NCBI RefSeq assembly: GCF_004000255.1
Contig: NZ_RCIQ01000002.1
Location: forward strand, 124,001-188,000
DNA: 64,000 nucleotides
Direction: 5' to 3'
Source of the DNA: Nioella ostreopsis
Lineage (GTDB): Bacteria; Pseudomonadota; Alphaproteobacteria; Rhodobacterales; Rhodobacteraceae
Made by a program: the position numbers and the translations under genes. Positions 9,114 to 18,386 of this stretch are shown one piece after another. Every line of letters starts with the position of its first letter. Positions within the stretch are counted from its first letter, which is position 1. The notes under the pieces were generated by a model. It saw only the letters and a list, made by a program, of their open reading frames with translations. It did not search any database and was not told where the DNA came from.

Positions 9114-11042
9114 CTAGCGGGTTTTCTTCTCCCATGGGCGGGTTTCTATCAAGTCCCGCAAGCGTTTGGACAGGGCGCTGTCATCCTCGGGTGAGGCCGA
9201 AAACCTGTCGGTTTTTGGCGATTCGGCCTGTTGCCGGGCATGCAACGCGCTGTTCAGCCGCCAGCCAAGCCGTGATTCGTCCCCGCCGTCGAGGTCCTCC
9301 AGAGCCTCGGCCATCTCGTCCTGAATGCCGCGCCGCGCCGCGAGCTTTGCAAATTCTTCGGCCAGACAGAGGGCCGCCTTTTCCGTGTCGCCGGGCGCGC
9401 GCACGCAGGGTGCGATACGCACGTGGCCCAGAGAGAGCAGGTTTTCAAGGGTTCGGGACAAATTTGCCTGGTCGAGTGCGGCGCGCAGGTTGTCCCGGTC
9501 GCGTTCCGGAGTGCCCAGAAGGAAGCCAGCCAGCCGCGCCTGATCCGGGTCGGTGGGTTCCAGCCGGTCGAGCGCGTGTTCGAACTCGTCGATCAGGGAC
9601 GGTGTCAGGCAGAGCGTCGCGAGGATGAGTGCGGAGCGCATGTCGAGATCGGTCATCGCGCCCGCGGCCAGGGGCGTCATCCGGGTCTCAGTCATGGGTG
9701 TGGCGGCGGCACGCTGCGGGAAGCGGCCGGGTTGCCACGCGGCGCGGGCCGGGCGGGGGGCGCGGAACAACTCGTAGCGCATGTCCTTGAGCACCTGCCC
9801 GTAATGGTGGCGCAGGGACGGGTCCTTGATCTGGCCAATGGCCTGGCGCAGCGATTTGTCCAGCGCGGCGCGGCGTTCGGGGCTGTCGAAGACCTTGCCC
9901 TCGGTTTCGCGCTGCCACAGCAGCTTGACCATCGGGTCGGCGCGATCCAGCAGATCCTGCATCGCCTGCGCGCCCTTTTCCTTGATCAGGTCATCGGGGT
10001 CCTTGCCCTGCGGCAGCAGCACGAAGCGCAGGGATTTGCCCGCCTCCATCAAAGGCAGGGCAAGGTCGATGAGACGCATGGCGGCCTGAAGCCCGGCGCG
10101 GTCGCCGTCCAGCGCCACGATGGGTTCATCCGAGATGCGCCACAACAGGTGCAGCTGGTTGTCGGTGATCGCGGTTCCAAGCGGTGCCACGGCCCCAGCA
10201 AAGCCCGCCTGGGTCAGCGCGATCACGTCCATGTAGCCCTCGGCCACGATCAGCGGCTGACCCTTGCCCACGGCCTCGCGCGCTGGGCCATGGTTGTAAA
10301 GCGCACGACCCTTGTCGAAGAGCTCTGTCTCGCGGGAGTTGAGGTATTTCGCCCGCGCATTCGGGTCCATCGCCCGACCGCCGAAGCCGATGCAGCGCCC
10401 GCGCGGGTCGCGGATCGGGAACATGATCCTGTCGCGGAAGGCGTCATAAGGCGCGCCTCCGTCATCGGGCTGGCTGGCAATGCCCGCAGCCACGATCAGC
10501 TCCGGGTCGTGGCCCTTGTCCTTCAGCGCCTGAAACGCGCCCTGCCGCGATCCCGGCGCATAGCCCAGTTCGAACCGGTCCTGTGTCGCCTGATCCAGCC
10601 CGCGCCGGTCGATATAGGCCCGCGCCTGCGCCCCCGCGGCGGCGCGCAATTGCAGCCGGTACCAGGCCACGGCGGCCTCGGTCACTTCGGTCAGCTGGGT
10701 GCGCCGGTCGGCCTTTTCCTGCGCGCGGGGGTCGCGGGCGGGCATTGGCAGCCCGGCTTCGCGGGCGAGGATCTCCACCGCCTCCATGAAGCCGACATTT
10801 TCGGTGGCTTGCACGAAGCTCAGCGCGTCGCCCTTCTCGTGGCAGCCGAAGCAATAGTAGAAGCCCTTGCGGTCATCGACATGGAAGCTCGCCGTCTTTT
10901 CCTGGTGGAACGGGCAGGGGGCCCACATGTCGCCCTTGCCCTGGTTCGACTTGCGCTGATCCCACGTGACCTTGCGCCCCACGACCTGCGTCAGGGAGAT
11001 TCGGGTGCGAAGTTCATCCAGGAAACCGGGGGGCAGACTCAT
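9114..11042 (-). CDS. dnaG: DNA primase
   Basis: DNA primase, 642 residues, makes RNA primers at the replication fork. The start at 11042 gives the conserved SLPPGFLDELRTR N-terminus; the open frame runs further upstream, but that extension has no family similarity. Domains in order: CHC2 zinc ribbon with Cys43, His46, Cys64 and Cys67; the RNA-polymerase/TOPRIM core with LIVAEGYMDVIAL and VALDGDRAGLQAA; and a C-terminal helicase-binding region of about 150 residues. It lies directly upstream of rpoD, consistent with a macromolecular-synthesis operon. Nothing is missing from the catalytic core. Confidence 0.97.
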   Translation of the reverse strand: MSLPPGFLDELRTRISLTQVVGRKVTWDQRKSNQGKGDMWAPCPFHQEKTASFHVDDRKGFYYCFGCHEKGDALSFVQATENVGFMEAVEILAREAGLPMPARDPRAQEKADRRTQLTEVTEAAVAWYRLQLRAAAGAQARAYIDRRGLDQATQDRFELGYAPGSRQGAFQALKDKGHDPELIVAAGIASQPDDGGAPYDAFRDRIMFPIRDPRGRCIGFGGRAMDPNARAKYLNSRETELFDKGRALYNHGPAREAVGKGQPLIVAEGYMDVIALTQAGFAGAVAPLGTAITDNQLHLLWRISDEPIVALDGDRAGLQAAMRLIDLALPLMEAGKSLRFVLLPQGKDPDDLIKEKGAQAMQDLLDRADPMVKLLWQRETEGKVFDSPERRAALDKSLRQAIGQIKDPSLRHHYGQVLKDMRYELFRAPRPARAAWQPGRFPQRAAATPMTETRMTPLAAGAMTDLDMRSALILATLCLTPSLIDEFEHALDRLEPTDPDQARLAGFLLGTPERDRDNLRAALDQANLSRTLENLLSLGHVRIAPCVRAPGDTEKAALCLAEEFAKLAARRGIQDEMAEALEDLDGGDESRLGWRLNSALHARQQAESPKTDRFSASPEDDSALSKRLRDLIETRPWEKKTR

Positions 11043-11188
11043 GCGGCGGAGTATCCTGCGGGCACGGGGGGAAGTCCAGCGGGCGTGGACGGGTGCAATT
11101 CCATGATTTCGCCACATTTGCGCCCGAATGCGGGCACAATGTGACGGCATTCAGGCAATCTGGGGGCGCTTCCGAGAGGAAACGCAAG

Positions 11189-11377
11189 ATGTTTGCCGAA
11201 TTTCTTACCGCCGAGTCCGGGGCCGTGACCGTCGACTGGACCATCATGACCGCCTTTGTCTGCGGCCTTGCGCTGTCCGTGATCGGACTGCTCAGCGCAG
11301 GGGCACAGGAGCCGACCAACGGGCTGAACGCCACGCTGTCCTCGGACGTGATCGGCAACCACTCCAGTTTCGACTGA
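11189..11377 (+). CDS. Small Flp-pilin-like membrane peptide
   Basis: A 62-residue protein. The ATG at 11189 follows GAGAGGA with 8 nt spacing. The sequence begins FAEFLTAESGAVTVDWTIMTAFVCGLALSV: a short polar lead, then Glu and a Val-Asp-Trp entry into one transmembrane helix, the pattern of Flp/TadE-type pilin-like peptides of Rhodobacterales. The remaining 25 residues are polar. There are no tad genes nearby, so this is an orphan. It stands divergent from dnaG with 146 nt between starts. An alternative is a simple membrane-anchored stress peptide. Confidence 0.6.
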   Translation: MFAEFLTAESGAVTVDWTIMTAFVCGLALSVIGLLSAGAQEPTNGLNATLSSDVIGNHSSFD

Positions 11378-11421
11378 CATCGCATCTCGACGCCGGGTCC
11401 GGTTTGGACCAGTCTGCCCCC

Positions 11422-11844
11422 ATGCTGACCCGGTTCGAGATCTCCACTCAAGGCCCCGGCCTGTACGAATTCACAGCCCCGCTGGCCCGATGGCTGGCGG
11501 GGTTGTCCGTGTCGGAGGGGCTGCTGACGCTGTTCATCCAGCACACATCGGCGTCCCTGCTGGTGCAGGAAAATGCCGATCCCGAGGTGCAGACCGACCT
11601 GACCGCGTTCTTTCACCGGCTGGTGCCGCCCACGACCGACCCGTCCATGGCTTACCTGACACATACTTATGAAGGCCCCGACGACATGCCCGCCCATATC
11701 AAGGCGGCGATGATGCAGGTCTCTCTGTCGATCCCGGTCAGTGACGGGCGGATGCAGCTTGGCACCTGGCAGGGGGTCTATGTGGTCGAACATCGGACCC
11801 GCCCGCACAGGCGGCAGGTGGTGGCCAAGCTGTTGCCCGGCTGA
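11422..11844 (+). CDS. YjbQ-family protein (UPF0047)
   Basis: A 140-residue single-domain protein of the YjbQ/UPF0047 family, some members of which have secondary thiamine-phosphate synthase activity in vitro. Visible signatures are the LFIQHTSASLLVQENADP block with the conserved His and Asn, the LTHTYEGPDDMPAHIKAAM segment with the metal-binding His, and the QLGTWQGVYVVEHR C-terminal strand. The ATG at 11422 gives the family N-terminus (LTRFEISTQG). It lies between a pilin-like peptide and nrdR on the same strand; no functional link to either is known. Confidence 0.9.
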   Translation: MLTRFEISTQGPGLYEFTAPLARWLAGLSVSEGLLTLFIQHTSASLLVQENADPEVQTDLTAFFHRLVPPTTDPSMAYLTHTYEGPDDMPAHIKAAMMQVSLSIPVSDGRMQLGTWQGVYVVEHRTRPHRRQVVAKLLPG

Positions 11845-11967
11845 CCCCTTATCTTGGGGGTGACAATTCCCCTCTACCCAAGGTCTCGCGGCTGACCTAT
11901 AGTGCCTGTGGATAACTGGGGCACCAGACCCCAGTGGCAGAGCAGAGTGGAAGAGGGGATCAGGCCC

Positions 11968-12432
11968 ATGCGGTGCCCGTTTTGCGGAAATGTCGATACC
12001 CAGGTGAAGGATTCACGCCCGGCGGAGGATCACGTGGCCATCCGGCGGCGGCGCTTCTGTCCGGCCTGTGGCGGGCGCTTCACCACCTATGAACGGGTGC
12101 AGCTGCGCGACCTTGTGGTGATCAAGACCAATGGCAAGCGCGAGGATTTCGACCGCGACAAGCTGGAACGCTCGATCCGCATCTCGATGCAAAAACGTCC
12201 GGTGGACCCCGAACGCATCGACCAGATGATTTCCGGCATCGTGCGGCGTCTGGAAAGCATGGGCGAAACCGACATCCCATCGAAGCAGATCGGCGAGATC
12301 GTGATGGAGGCGCTCGCGCGGATCGACACCGTGGCCTATGTGCGCTTTGCCAGTGTCTACAAGAATTTCCAGGCCGCCGACGATTTCGAGGATTTCGTGG
12401 CCGAGCTGAGGCCCCCGAGCCCCGAAGGCTGA
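11968..12432 (+). CDS. nrdR: Transcriptional repressor NrdR
   Basis: A 154-residue repressor of ribonucleotide reductase genes. An N-terminal zinc ribbon is formed by Cys3, Cys6, Cys31 and Cys34 (MRCPFCGN and [10 protein letters not shown]) and includes the basic IRRRR stretch for DNA binding. It is followed by an ATP-cone domain (about residues 49-139; [17 protein letters not shown]) that senses ATP and dATP. The ATG at 11968 is fixed by the MRCPFC family start. ribD follows after 3 nt, and the nrdR-ribD order is widespread in alphaproteobacteria, so the two are probably one message. Confidence 0.97.
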   Translation: MRCPFCGNVDTQVKDSRPAEDHVAIRRRRFCPACGGRFTTYERVQLRDLVVIKTNGKREDFDRDKLERSIRISMQKRPVDPERIDQMISGIVRRLESMGETDIPSKQIGEIVMEALARIDTVAYVRFASVYKNFQAADDFEDFVAELRPPSPEG

Positions 12433-12435
12433 GCC

Positions 12436-13545
12436 ATGACCCAGGACGATGCCCGCTGGATGCGCCACGCGCTGAGCCTTGGCGCGCGCGGGGCGGGGCA
12501 GGTCTGGCCCAATCCGGCCGTGGGCTGCGTGATCGTCAAGCATGACCGGGTTCTGGGGCGTGGCTGGACGCAGCCGGGCGGCCGTCCGCATGCCGAAACC
12601 GTTGCGCTGGCTCAAGCCGGGGAGGACGCGACCGGTGCCACGGCCTATGTCTCGCTCGAACCCTGCGCCCATTGGGGGCAGACCCCGCCCTGTGCCGATG
12701 CGCTTGTCAGCGCCTCGGTCGCCCGCGTGGTGGTGGGCCTGCGCGATCCCGATCCAAGAACGGATGGATCCGGCATCGACCGGCTGCGGGAGGCCGGGAT
12801 CGCCGTGACCGGCCCAGTGCTGGAGGAGGAGGCCCGCCGCGCGCATCGCGGGTTCTTGAGCCGCGTGCAGAAAGGCCGCCCGAGCCTGACCCTGAAGCTT
12901 GCCAGTTCCTTCGACGGGCGCATCGCCACGGCCACCGGGGAAAGCCAGTGGATCACCGGGCCAGAGGCGCGTCGCGCGGTTCATGCCATGCGGATGCGTC
13001 ATGATGCGGTGATGGTGGGGGCGGGAACGGTGCGGGCCGATGACCCGTCGCTGACCGTGCGCGGCATGGGGGCGGTCCGCCAACCGGTCCGCGTGGTGAT
13101 CTCGCGCCGTCTCGACCTGCCGCTGGACGGGGTGCTGGCCCGCACGGCCCGCGAGGTGCCGGTCTGGGTGATTTGCGGAGACAACGCCGATGCGGCCCTG
13201 CGGGCTGCCTGGGAAACCCTCGGCGCGCGGGTTCTGGCGGTGGCGACGGGTCCGGGCGGGCAGGTCGACCCGACAGCGGCGCTGGAGGCGCTTGGCCGCG
13301 AAGGGCTGACATCGGTGTTCTGCGAAGGCGGCGGGGCGTTGGCGGCGTCGCTTCTGTCGGCCGACCTGGTCGATGATCTGGTGGGCTTCTCGGCCGGGAT
13401 GGTGATCGGCGCCGAAGGCCAGCCGGGGATTGGCGCCATGGGCCTTGCCATATTGGCTGAAGCGCCACGATTCCAGCTGCGGTCGTCGCGGAAAATCGGC
13501 GCGGATATCCTTCATGAATGGACCCGCGCTCCTTCTTCTTGGTGA
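12436..13545 (+). CDS. ribD: Bifunctional riboflavin biosynthesis deaminase/reductase RibD
   Basis: A 369-residue enzyme for two consecutive steps of riboflavin synthesis: deamination of the diaminopyrimidine from GTP, then NADPH-dependent reduction of the ribosyl side chain. The N-terminal deaminase has zinc ligands His52 (PHAE, catalytic Glu54), Cys77 and Cys86 (PCAHWGQTPPC). The reductase domain starts at about residue 150 (TLKLASSFDGRIAT). It lies 3 nt after nrdR. The final residues and stop lie inside a dispersed TTGGTGAAAATACCTC element. riboflavin synthase ribE is on the same strand 4.8 kb further on, with leftward capsule genes in between. Confidence 0.96.
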   Translation: MTQDDARWMRHALSLGARGAGQVWPNPAVGCVIVKHDRVLGRGWTQPGGRPHAETVALAQAGEDATGATAYVSLEPCAHWGQTPPCADALVSASVARVVVGLRDPDPRTDGSGIDRLREAGIAVTGPVLEEEARRAHRGFLSRVQKGRPSLTLKLASSFDGRIATATGESQWITGPEARRAVHAMRMRHDAVMVGAGTVRADDPSLTVRGMGAVRQPVRVVISRRLDLPLDGVLARTAREVPVWVICGDNADAALRAAWETLGARVLAVATGPGGQVDPTAALEALGREGLTSVFCEGGGALAASLLSADLVDDLVGFSAGMVIGAEGQPGIGAMGLAILAEAPRFQLRSSRKIGADILHEWTRAPSSW

Positions 13546-13561
13546 AAATACCTCGGGGGGG
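13533..13561 (+). repeat. Dispersed TTGGYGA-AAATACCTC element, copy 1
   Basis: The stretch TTGGTGAAAATACCTC followed by a G run covers the last codons and stop of ribD. A close relative (TTGGCGAGAAATACCTCC) occurs at 33294-33326. Similar sequences are common around gene ends in Rhodobacterales as far as I recall, but their role is unknown to me. Here it shows the element can supply a stop codon. Confidence 0.45.
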
Positions 13562-13616
13562 CGCCATTGGATGCACCATTGGTGCAAGCCCAATGGCGAC
13601 GGGGCAGCGCCCCGCG
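13562..13616. terminator. Hairpin pair between convergent ribD and capsule gene
   Basis: CGCCATTGG (13562-13570) pairs with CCAATGGCG (13590-13598), and inside it TGCACCA and TGGTGCA form a second perfect stem. A further GGGGC/GCCCC hairpin follows. The position between two convergent 3' ends suits a bidirectional terminator, although no U-tract is present. Confidence 0.5.
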
Positions 13617-13645
13617 CGGGTCGACGCGCGATGTGCGGCGAAACC

Positions 13646-15706
13646 CTATCTCCGCCAGAGCCACGCATGACCGGCGAACCAGCCCTGAAGCTTCGCCAGC
13701 GCCCGGAGCCGGATCGCAGCGGAGGGGATCGCGCCCGCGGCCAGCCGCTCCACCACCACCTCCACCGGGCAGGGCCGCCCCGTCACCGGGTCATGGTAGC
13801 GTGGATAGGAGATCAGCGCCGCATGCGCCAGGGCCGCCAGCGAGGGCCGCGCCCTGCGGCGTGCGGGCACCGGGCCGAGGTCGTGCGTCAGGCCCCAGCC
13901 TGCGTAGAAGGGCGCGCCGGTCACCGTCACCGGCACCCCGCGCAGCAATGCCTCGAACCCCATCAGCGAGGTCATCGTCACCACCCGGTCTGCCTGCGCG
14001 ATCAGGGCCATGGGGTCTGCCCTTGTTGCCACGTGATCGGCAAGCAGGGACAGGTCGTCCGGCGACACCGCCCCGCTGCGCAGACCCGCCTCCACATCCG
14101 GGTGCGGCTTGTACAGAAGGAAGGCATCCGGATGCAGGTCGCGCGCTGTCTTCAACAGGGCCAGGTTGGTGCAGATCGCCCCCGCGCCGAGCCGGATCGA
14201 GGCGTCATCCTCCACCTGCCCCGGCACCAGGACGACCTCTCGCCCGCCGGGATCGGGCAGGGTGGCGTTACCGGGCAGGTTATACTTGCTCACCCCGGTG
14301 CTGGTCAGCGCATGGGTCAACCGTTCCGCCCGCCGCAGCCGCTCTGCGGGCAGGGCCGCCGCATCTGCGATCAGCTGCTCCAGCCGGCTGACACGGGTGG
14401 GGTCGTAGTAGATGCCCAGATCGTCCAGCACGAGGCTCAGCGGCGGGATCAGCTCCGCCCCGAGGCCGCGGGACCTGAGGAACCCGTCTTCGACCCGCAG
14501 AAGCGGTAGGTCTGCACGATTGCAGGCCTCTCGAAGCGCGTCGGTTTCCTTCCCCGCCCAGACCATCACCGGGCGCCCCCGCGCCACGGCCCGGTCGGGT
14601 GCGTCCTCGAACCTCAAGGCCGGGCCGTTCGCGGCAAAGACCTTTTGCAGCGGCCCGCGCTTCCACGCGCGCATGCCGAGGGCGACATATCCCCGCCGGT
14701 CCTGACGCCAGGCGCGCGCCTCGGCCTCCAATGTCGCCAGCACATCCTCCAGCCCGCAGAGCCGGTCGCGATAGGGATCGTACCAGCGCGGATAGAGGAT
14801 GAGCGCGCCCGCCACCAGTTGTGCCCGTGTCAGGCGGCGTTTGCGGCGGCCGATCGGATTGCGGTCCTCGGTCAGGCCCCATCCGGCATAGAAGGGCTGG
14901 CCGAAGACCTGCGGTTTGTGACCGGCGAGGATCGCCTCGAACCCCAGTTGCGAGGACACGGTGTAGACAGCGGTTGCGCCCTCCATCAGCACCCAGGGGG
15001 ACAGCGGATCGGTGCAAAGGCTGATCCGGTCGCTGGTGTCACCGTCGCTATAATGGCCGGACCGATGGCCGCCGCTTGTTTCGGGGTGGGTCTTGATGAC
15101 GATGCGCGCGCCGGGGTTTTCCTCCTGCGCCATGACCAGCATTTCGCGGAAGGTGCGGTCGGACGCGCCGCCAAGCCGGATCGAGGCATCGCCCATGGTC
15201 TGGTCGATGACCAGCACGTAACCCGGTGGCGGGGCCGCAAGCGAAGGATCGACGGCGGCGTATTTGGTCAGGTGGTTTTCGCGCATCCGGGCGATGGCGT
15301 CACGGGCGCGGTCGAGAAGGGCGGTGTCATCCAGCGGGTGGGTGGCCAGCAGATGTTCGAGCTCGGAAGGCTGTCGGCTGTCGAACCACGCGCCGCGCCG
15401 GTCGATGGTCAGGCCAAGCGGCGGCTCCCCGGACCGGCCGGGATGCAGTGAGCGCAGGAAGGCATCCTCGACCCGCACCACCTGAGCGCCGGTCGCCTCG
15501 GCGGCTTTCTCGCCGCGCGCCGCATAGGGGCTGTGGCCCCAGACCAGCACGTCATCATCTGCCCCCGGTTTGCCAAGGGCCAGGTCATGGCCTGCAAGTT
15601 CCAGAATGCGGCGGACCCGGCGGTTGGTCAGGAACCCGCCAGTGACATAGAACGCCCGCCGGGGCTTTGCGGCTCCGGCGGGCATATCTTGGGCGTGGCC
15701 CGTCAT
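13646..15706 (-). CDS. kpsC: Capsule polysaccharide biosynthesis protein, KpsC-like
   Basis: A 686-residue KpsC-type protein. KpsC proteins are retaining beta-Kdo transferases that build the lipid-linked Kdo primer of group-2-type capsules. The sequence contains the family's internal duplication: the motif block VWGHSPYA...VRVEDAFLRSLHPG recurs as VWAGKETD...LRVEDGFLRSRGLG, and FYAGWGLTEDRNP recurs as FYAGWGLTHDLGP, matching two glycosyltransferase modules. The start at 15706 is 8 nt downstream of the export lipoprotein stop, so the two are on one leftward message. No ABC exporter genes (kpsM, kpsT, kpsE) are in the window. Cytoplasmic, membrane-associated. Confidence 0.9.
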   Translation of the reverse strand: MTGHAQDMPAGAAKPRRAFYVTGGFLTNRRVRRILELAGHDLALGKPGADDDVLVWGHSPYAARGEKAAEATGAQVVRVEDAFLRSLHPGRSGEPPLGLTIDRRGAWFDSRQPSELEHLLATHPLDDTALLDRARDAIARMRENHLTKYAAVDPSLAAPPPGYVLVIDQTMGDASIRLGGASDRTFREMLVMAQEENPGARIVIKTHPETSGGHRSGHYSDGDTSDRISLCTDPLSPWVLMEGATAVYTVSSQLGFEAILAGHKPQVFGQPFYAGWGLTEDRNPIGRRKRRLTRAQLVAGALILYPRWYDPYRDRLCGLEDVLATLEAEARAWRQDRRGYVALGMRAWKRGPLQKVFAANGPALRFEDAPDRAVARGRPVMVWAGKETDALREACNRADLPLLRVEDGFLRSRGLGAELIPPLSLVLDDLGIYYDPTRVSRLEQLIADAAALPAERLRRAERLTHALTSTGVSKYNLPGNATLPDPGGREVVLVPGQVEDDASIRLGAGAICTNLALLKTARDLHPDAFLLYKPHPDVEAGLRSGAVSPDDLSLLADHVATRADPMALIAQADRVVTMTSLMGFEALLRGVPVTVTGAPFYAGWGLTHDLGPVPARRRARPSLAALAHAALISYPRYHDPVTGRPCPVEVVVERLAAGAIPSAAIRLRALAKLQGWFAGHAWLWRR

Positions 15707-15714
15707 GCGGGGCC

Positions 15715-16845
15715 TTATTGGGCCAGGCTGCTGATCGAACCGGCGGTGGCAAGCGTGCCGGTCAGCGCGCCGATCACCTGGTTCCACTGGGCAAACGGTG
15801 CGACCGTCACATAGAGCGTGTCCTGATCGCGGATCACGAAATCCCGCGCCTGGAACATGCCATTGGGTTCGGTCAGGTCGAGCACGTAGATCATCCGCTG
15901 TGTGCCGCTGATGTCGTTGCGACCCAGAACCTGCCGCGAGATTGCCTCCGGCTCGTTGCGCAGGATGAAGACACCGGTGGGATCTGCCAGGTTGGGGTTC
16001 AGGCCGCCAACGGTGGCAATCGCCTCGATGGCCGAGATCGTCTGCGTGTCGAAGGGAACACGGGTCTGGGCATTGGTCGCCCCAAGGGCCGTGAAGGATC
16101 GCGTATCCTCTTCGACAAGGATCCGGTCGCCTGCGCGCAGGGCGATGTCGAGTTCCGGGTTCGCGTAGAGGTCGTTGAACCAGATCGTCCCGGTCTGGTC
16201 ACCGCGCACGACGGTCACGCGGGCGATCTCTGGTTCGACCGTGACGCCGCCAGCCGCGGCCAGCATGGCCGACAAGGTCCGGGTGGGCCGGTCGATCGGG
16301 TAGATGCCCTGACCGCCGACGACGCCTGCCACCGAAACGGTCGAGCCATTGCCCGCCACACGGCGCACCACGATCTGCGGATCGGGGGTCTGTTCGTCCA
16401 GATTGCGGGTCAGGATCTCTCGCAGCTGGTCTGGCGTGTTGCCTGCAGCCCGCACGCGGCCCGCGTAGGGGATGAAGATGAAGCCCGCGCCATCGACCTG
16501 GATTTCATCGAGCACCGTCGAGGGGCTGCCTTGCGGCCCCAGAAGCGGATCGGTGACGTTTTCCCAGATCGACAGGGACAGCGTGTCGCCCGGACGGATC
16601 GTGTCGGACCCGAGCTGGCCCGCATTGATGAAGTCCGACGAGAAGCCGAGCGCCTCGACCAGGGCCGTGGCACGCAGCACGCGATCATTGACGGAAACGA
16701 CGAAGGCATCGCCCTCTCGCTGCACGGATCCTGCGAACAGCTCGCGTCTGTTGGGGCCGGATCGCGGCAGACCACATGTGGCCACCAGCGACACAACCAC
16801 CAAGAGGGCGACAAACCGCGCCCCTCGGGAAGCCATAAATTTCAC
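15715..16845 (-). CDS. Outer-membrane polysaccharide export lipoprotein (Wza/KpsD-like)
   Basis: A 376-residue polysaccharide export protein. The GTG at 16845 is preferred as start because AAGGAG lies 7 nt upstream; the ATG three codons further in is the alternative. The N-terminus has a signal peptide ending in a lipobox (SLVATC), so the mature protein should be lipid-anchored. A poly_export domain follows (PGDTLSLSIWENV, FIPYAGRVRAAG), then SLBB-like repeats (VSVAGVVGGQGIYPI and later PNLADPTGVFILR). Proteins of this type form the outer-membrane channel for capsule export. Gene order kpsS-like, export protein, kpsC-like suggests one functional set. Confidence 0.9.
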   Translation of the reverse strand: MKFMASRGARFVALLVVVSLVATCGLPRSGPNRRELFAGSVQREGDAFVVSVNDRVLRATALVEALGFSSDFINAGQLGSDTIRPGDTLSLSIWENVTDPLLGPQGSPSTVLDEIQVDGAGFIFIPYAGRVRAAGNTPDQLREILTRNLDEQTPDPQIVVRRVAGNGSTVSVAGVVGGQGIYPIDRPTRTLSAMLAAAGGVTVEPEIARVTVVRGDQTGTIWFNDLYANPELDIALRAGDRILVEEDTRSFTALGATNAQTRVPFDTQTISAIEAIATVGGLNPNLADPTGVFILRNEPEAISRQVLGRNDISGTQRMIYVLDLTEPNGMFQARDFVIRDQDTLYVTVAPFAQWNQVIGALTGTLATAGSISSLAQ

Positions 16846-16927
16846 GGATTGGCTCCTTATTGCCTGTACTGCCTCGTTTATATTTTTTTCCACCCTAGCG
16901 AATTTCTGCCGCCAAGGCCAGATTTGA

Positions 16928-18238
16928 TTAGTTAACGACCCGCAGGTGTTGCCGTGGTGCCGGGCGGCCCGCTTCGAGAGAGTCGTAGGGGTCCTCTGGC
17001 GACAGCATCATATCGACCACCTGACGCAGCAATTGCCGTCGTCCGCGCGCGGAATAGAAGCTGCCGGTGATCTGCGAGGTTTCCAGCAGATAGTGCCGGT
17101 AGTCGCGGTAGGCCTTGCTGTCGGGGCGCGTCGGACGCTGGAAAAATTCATCGAGCGGCTGCGTCGAAACGAATTCGGGCTTCAGATAGACCGCCGTTCC
17201 GAAGGCTTTCAGCGGCAACCCCCGCCAGAGCGCCTGCTGCGCAGAGGTGGAATTCACCGTGACGGCGCTGCGCGCGTCGTTCAGAAGCCCCGCCAGTTTG
17301 CCACCACGCACGTAATGGACCCGGCCGGAAATGCCCTGTTCACGGGCGACGCGGGCAATGGTGCGCCGGATTGGTGCGCGGCCATCCTCCAGAGGATGGG
17401 CCTTCAGGACAAGGTGATGATGCTGCGGCGCCCCTTTGGCGAAGCCTTCGATCAGCATCTCCAGAAACTCGGTCATGCTGGCGAATGGGCCATGGTTCTG
17501 GAAACTCGCGTCATGTTCCAGTTGCAGCAGCGCGATATGATAGGGAAAGCCGCCGGTCTTGATCCTCCATGTCGCGTATATGCGGCTCAGCGCATAGGCG
17601 GGCATCAGGGCAATGCGGCGCAGGTAGAGCCTGAGTTCCCGCGCCACGGTGATGTTGCGATGCGGGCGGAAGTTGCGATAGCGGATGTTCAGGAACATCA
17701 CGAACCAGTGGTAGAGCGCCCCGTAAAAGATGTGCTGACGCATGTCGCCCCATCTGGCGGGCGCGTCGGGCAGATCGAGGTCGAGGTTCTTCAACGCCTC
17801 CTGCATCTGCGGCACGGGTGTCTGCATCAGCCGCGAATGCCCGTTCGAGCCGCCGCGTTCATAGGTCACCCAATAGGGGCGCAGGTAGCCTTCCTCGAAG
17901 ACATGAACGGTAATCCCGCGCGCCTTCGCCGCCTCGACCGCCGCCGCATGGATGGGGCGCGTGTCGCCGTAAAGCACGATATCGGTGGTCCGTTTTTCGT
18001 CCAGCAGCTGCGCCAGCCGGTCGGGCCAGTCCTCGGGCGTTCCGGTATAGGCGATATAGCTGGGGCGGTGATGCCAGAAGGCGCTGTCACCCTGGTTGAA
18101 GCCCACCCGCCAGACCTCTGCTCCCGCCGCGCGCAGCATCTTGCCGAGGCGGTGAAAGAACGGCCCGTGCGGGCCCTGAAGAAACAGGAAGGATCTGGTG
18201 TGGATGGCCTTTGCGGGCACGGGGGACCTCGTAAACAT
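16928..18238 (-). CDS. kpsS: Capsule polysaccharide biosynthesis protein, KpsS-like
   Basis: A 436-residue KpsS-type protein, the partner that adds the first Kdo to the phospholipid acceptor of group-2-type capsules. Family segments seen are FLFLQGPHGPFFHRLGKML at the N-terminus, VHVFEEGYLRPYWVTYE in the middle, VLKAHPLEDG and the SAVTVNSTSAQQALWRGLPL donor-binding region. The ATG at 18238 gives this N-terminus; an open frame extends upstream without similarity. It is the first gene of the leftward capsule set and stands divergent from ribE with 148 nt between starts, which must hold both promoters. I see no FMN riboswitch there. Confidence 0.9.
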   Translation of the reverse strand: MFTRSPVPAKAIHTRSFLFLQGPHGPFFHRLGKMLRAAGAEVWRVGFNQGDSAFWHHRPSYIAYTGTPEDWPDRLAQLLDEKRTTDIVLYGDTRPIHAAAVEAAKARGITVHVFEEGYLRPYWVTYERGGSNGHSRLMQTPVPQMQEALKNLDLDLPDAPARWGDMRQHIFYGALYHWFVMFLNIRYRNFRPHRNITVARELRLYLRRIALMPAYALSRIYATWRIKTGGFPYHIALLQLEHDASFQNHGPFASMTEFLEMLIEGFAKGAPQHHHLVLKAHPLEDGRAPIRRTIARVAREQGISGRVHYVRGGKLAGLLNDARSAVTVNSTSAQQALWRGLPLKAFGTAVYLKPEFVSTQPLDEFFQRPTRPDSKAYRDYRHYLLETSQITGSFYSARGRRQLLRQVVDMMLSPEDPYDSLEAGRPAPRQHLRVVN

Positions 18239-18386
18239 AAGAACTGGTAACCTTTGTGGCGCAGGATTGCACCTGTCATGGGCGTCATGAGGGCCGGTTT
18301 GTGCCGTTAATATGACCGTTATCGGGGACTTGTCGGAAAGGATCAGGGCGGCTAGGTCAGGGGGACCAATGCGAAAGGCGCCCCTC

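Noticed and set aside
18239-18386. FMN riboswitch upstream of ribE
   Set aside because: I looked for the conserved paired blocks of the RFN element and did not find them in the 148-nt gap or before ribD.
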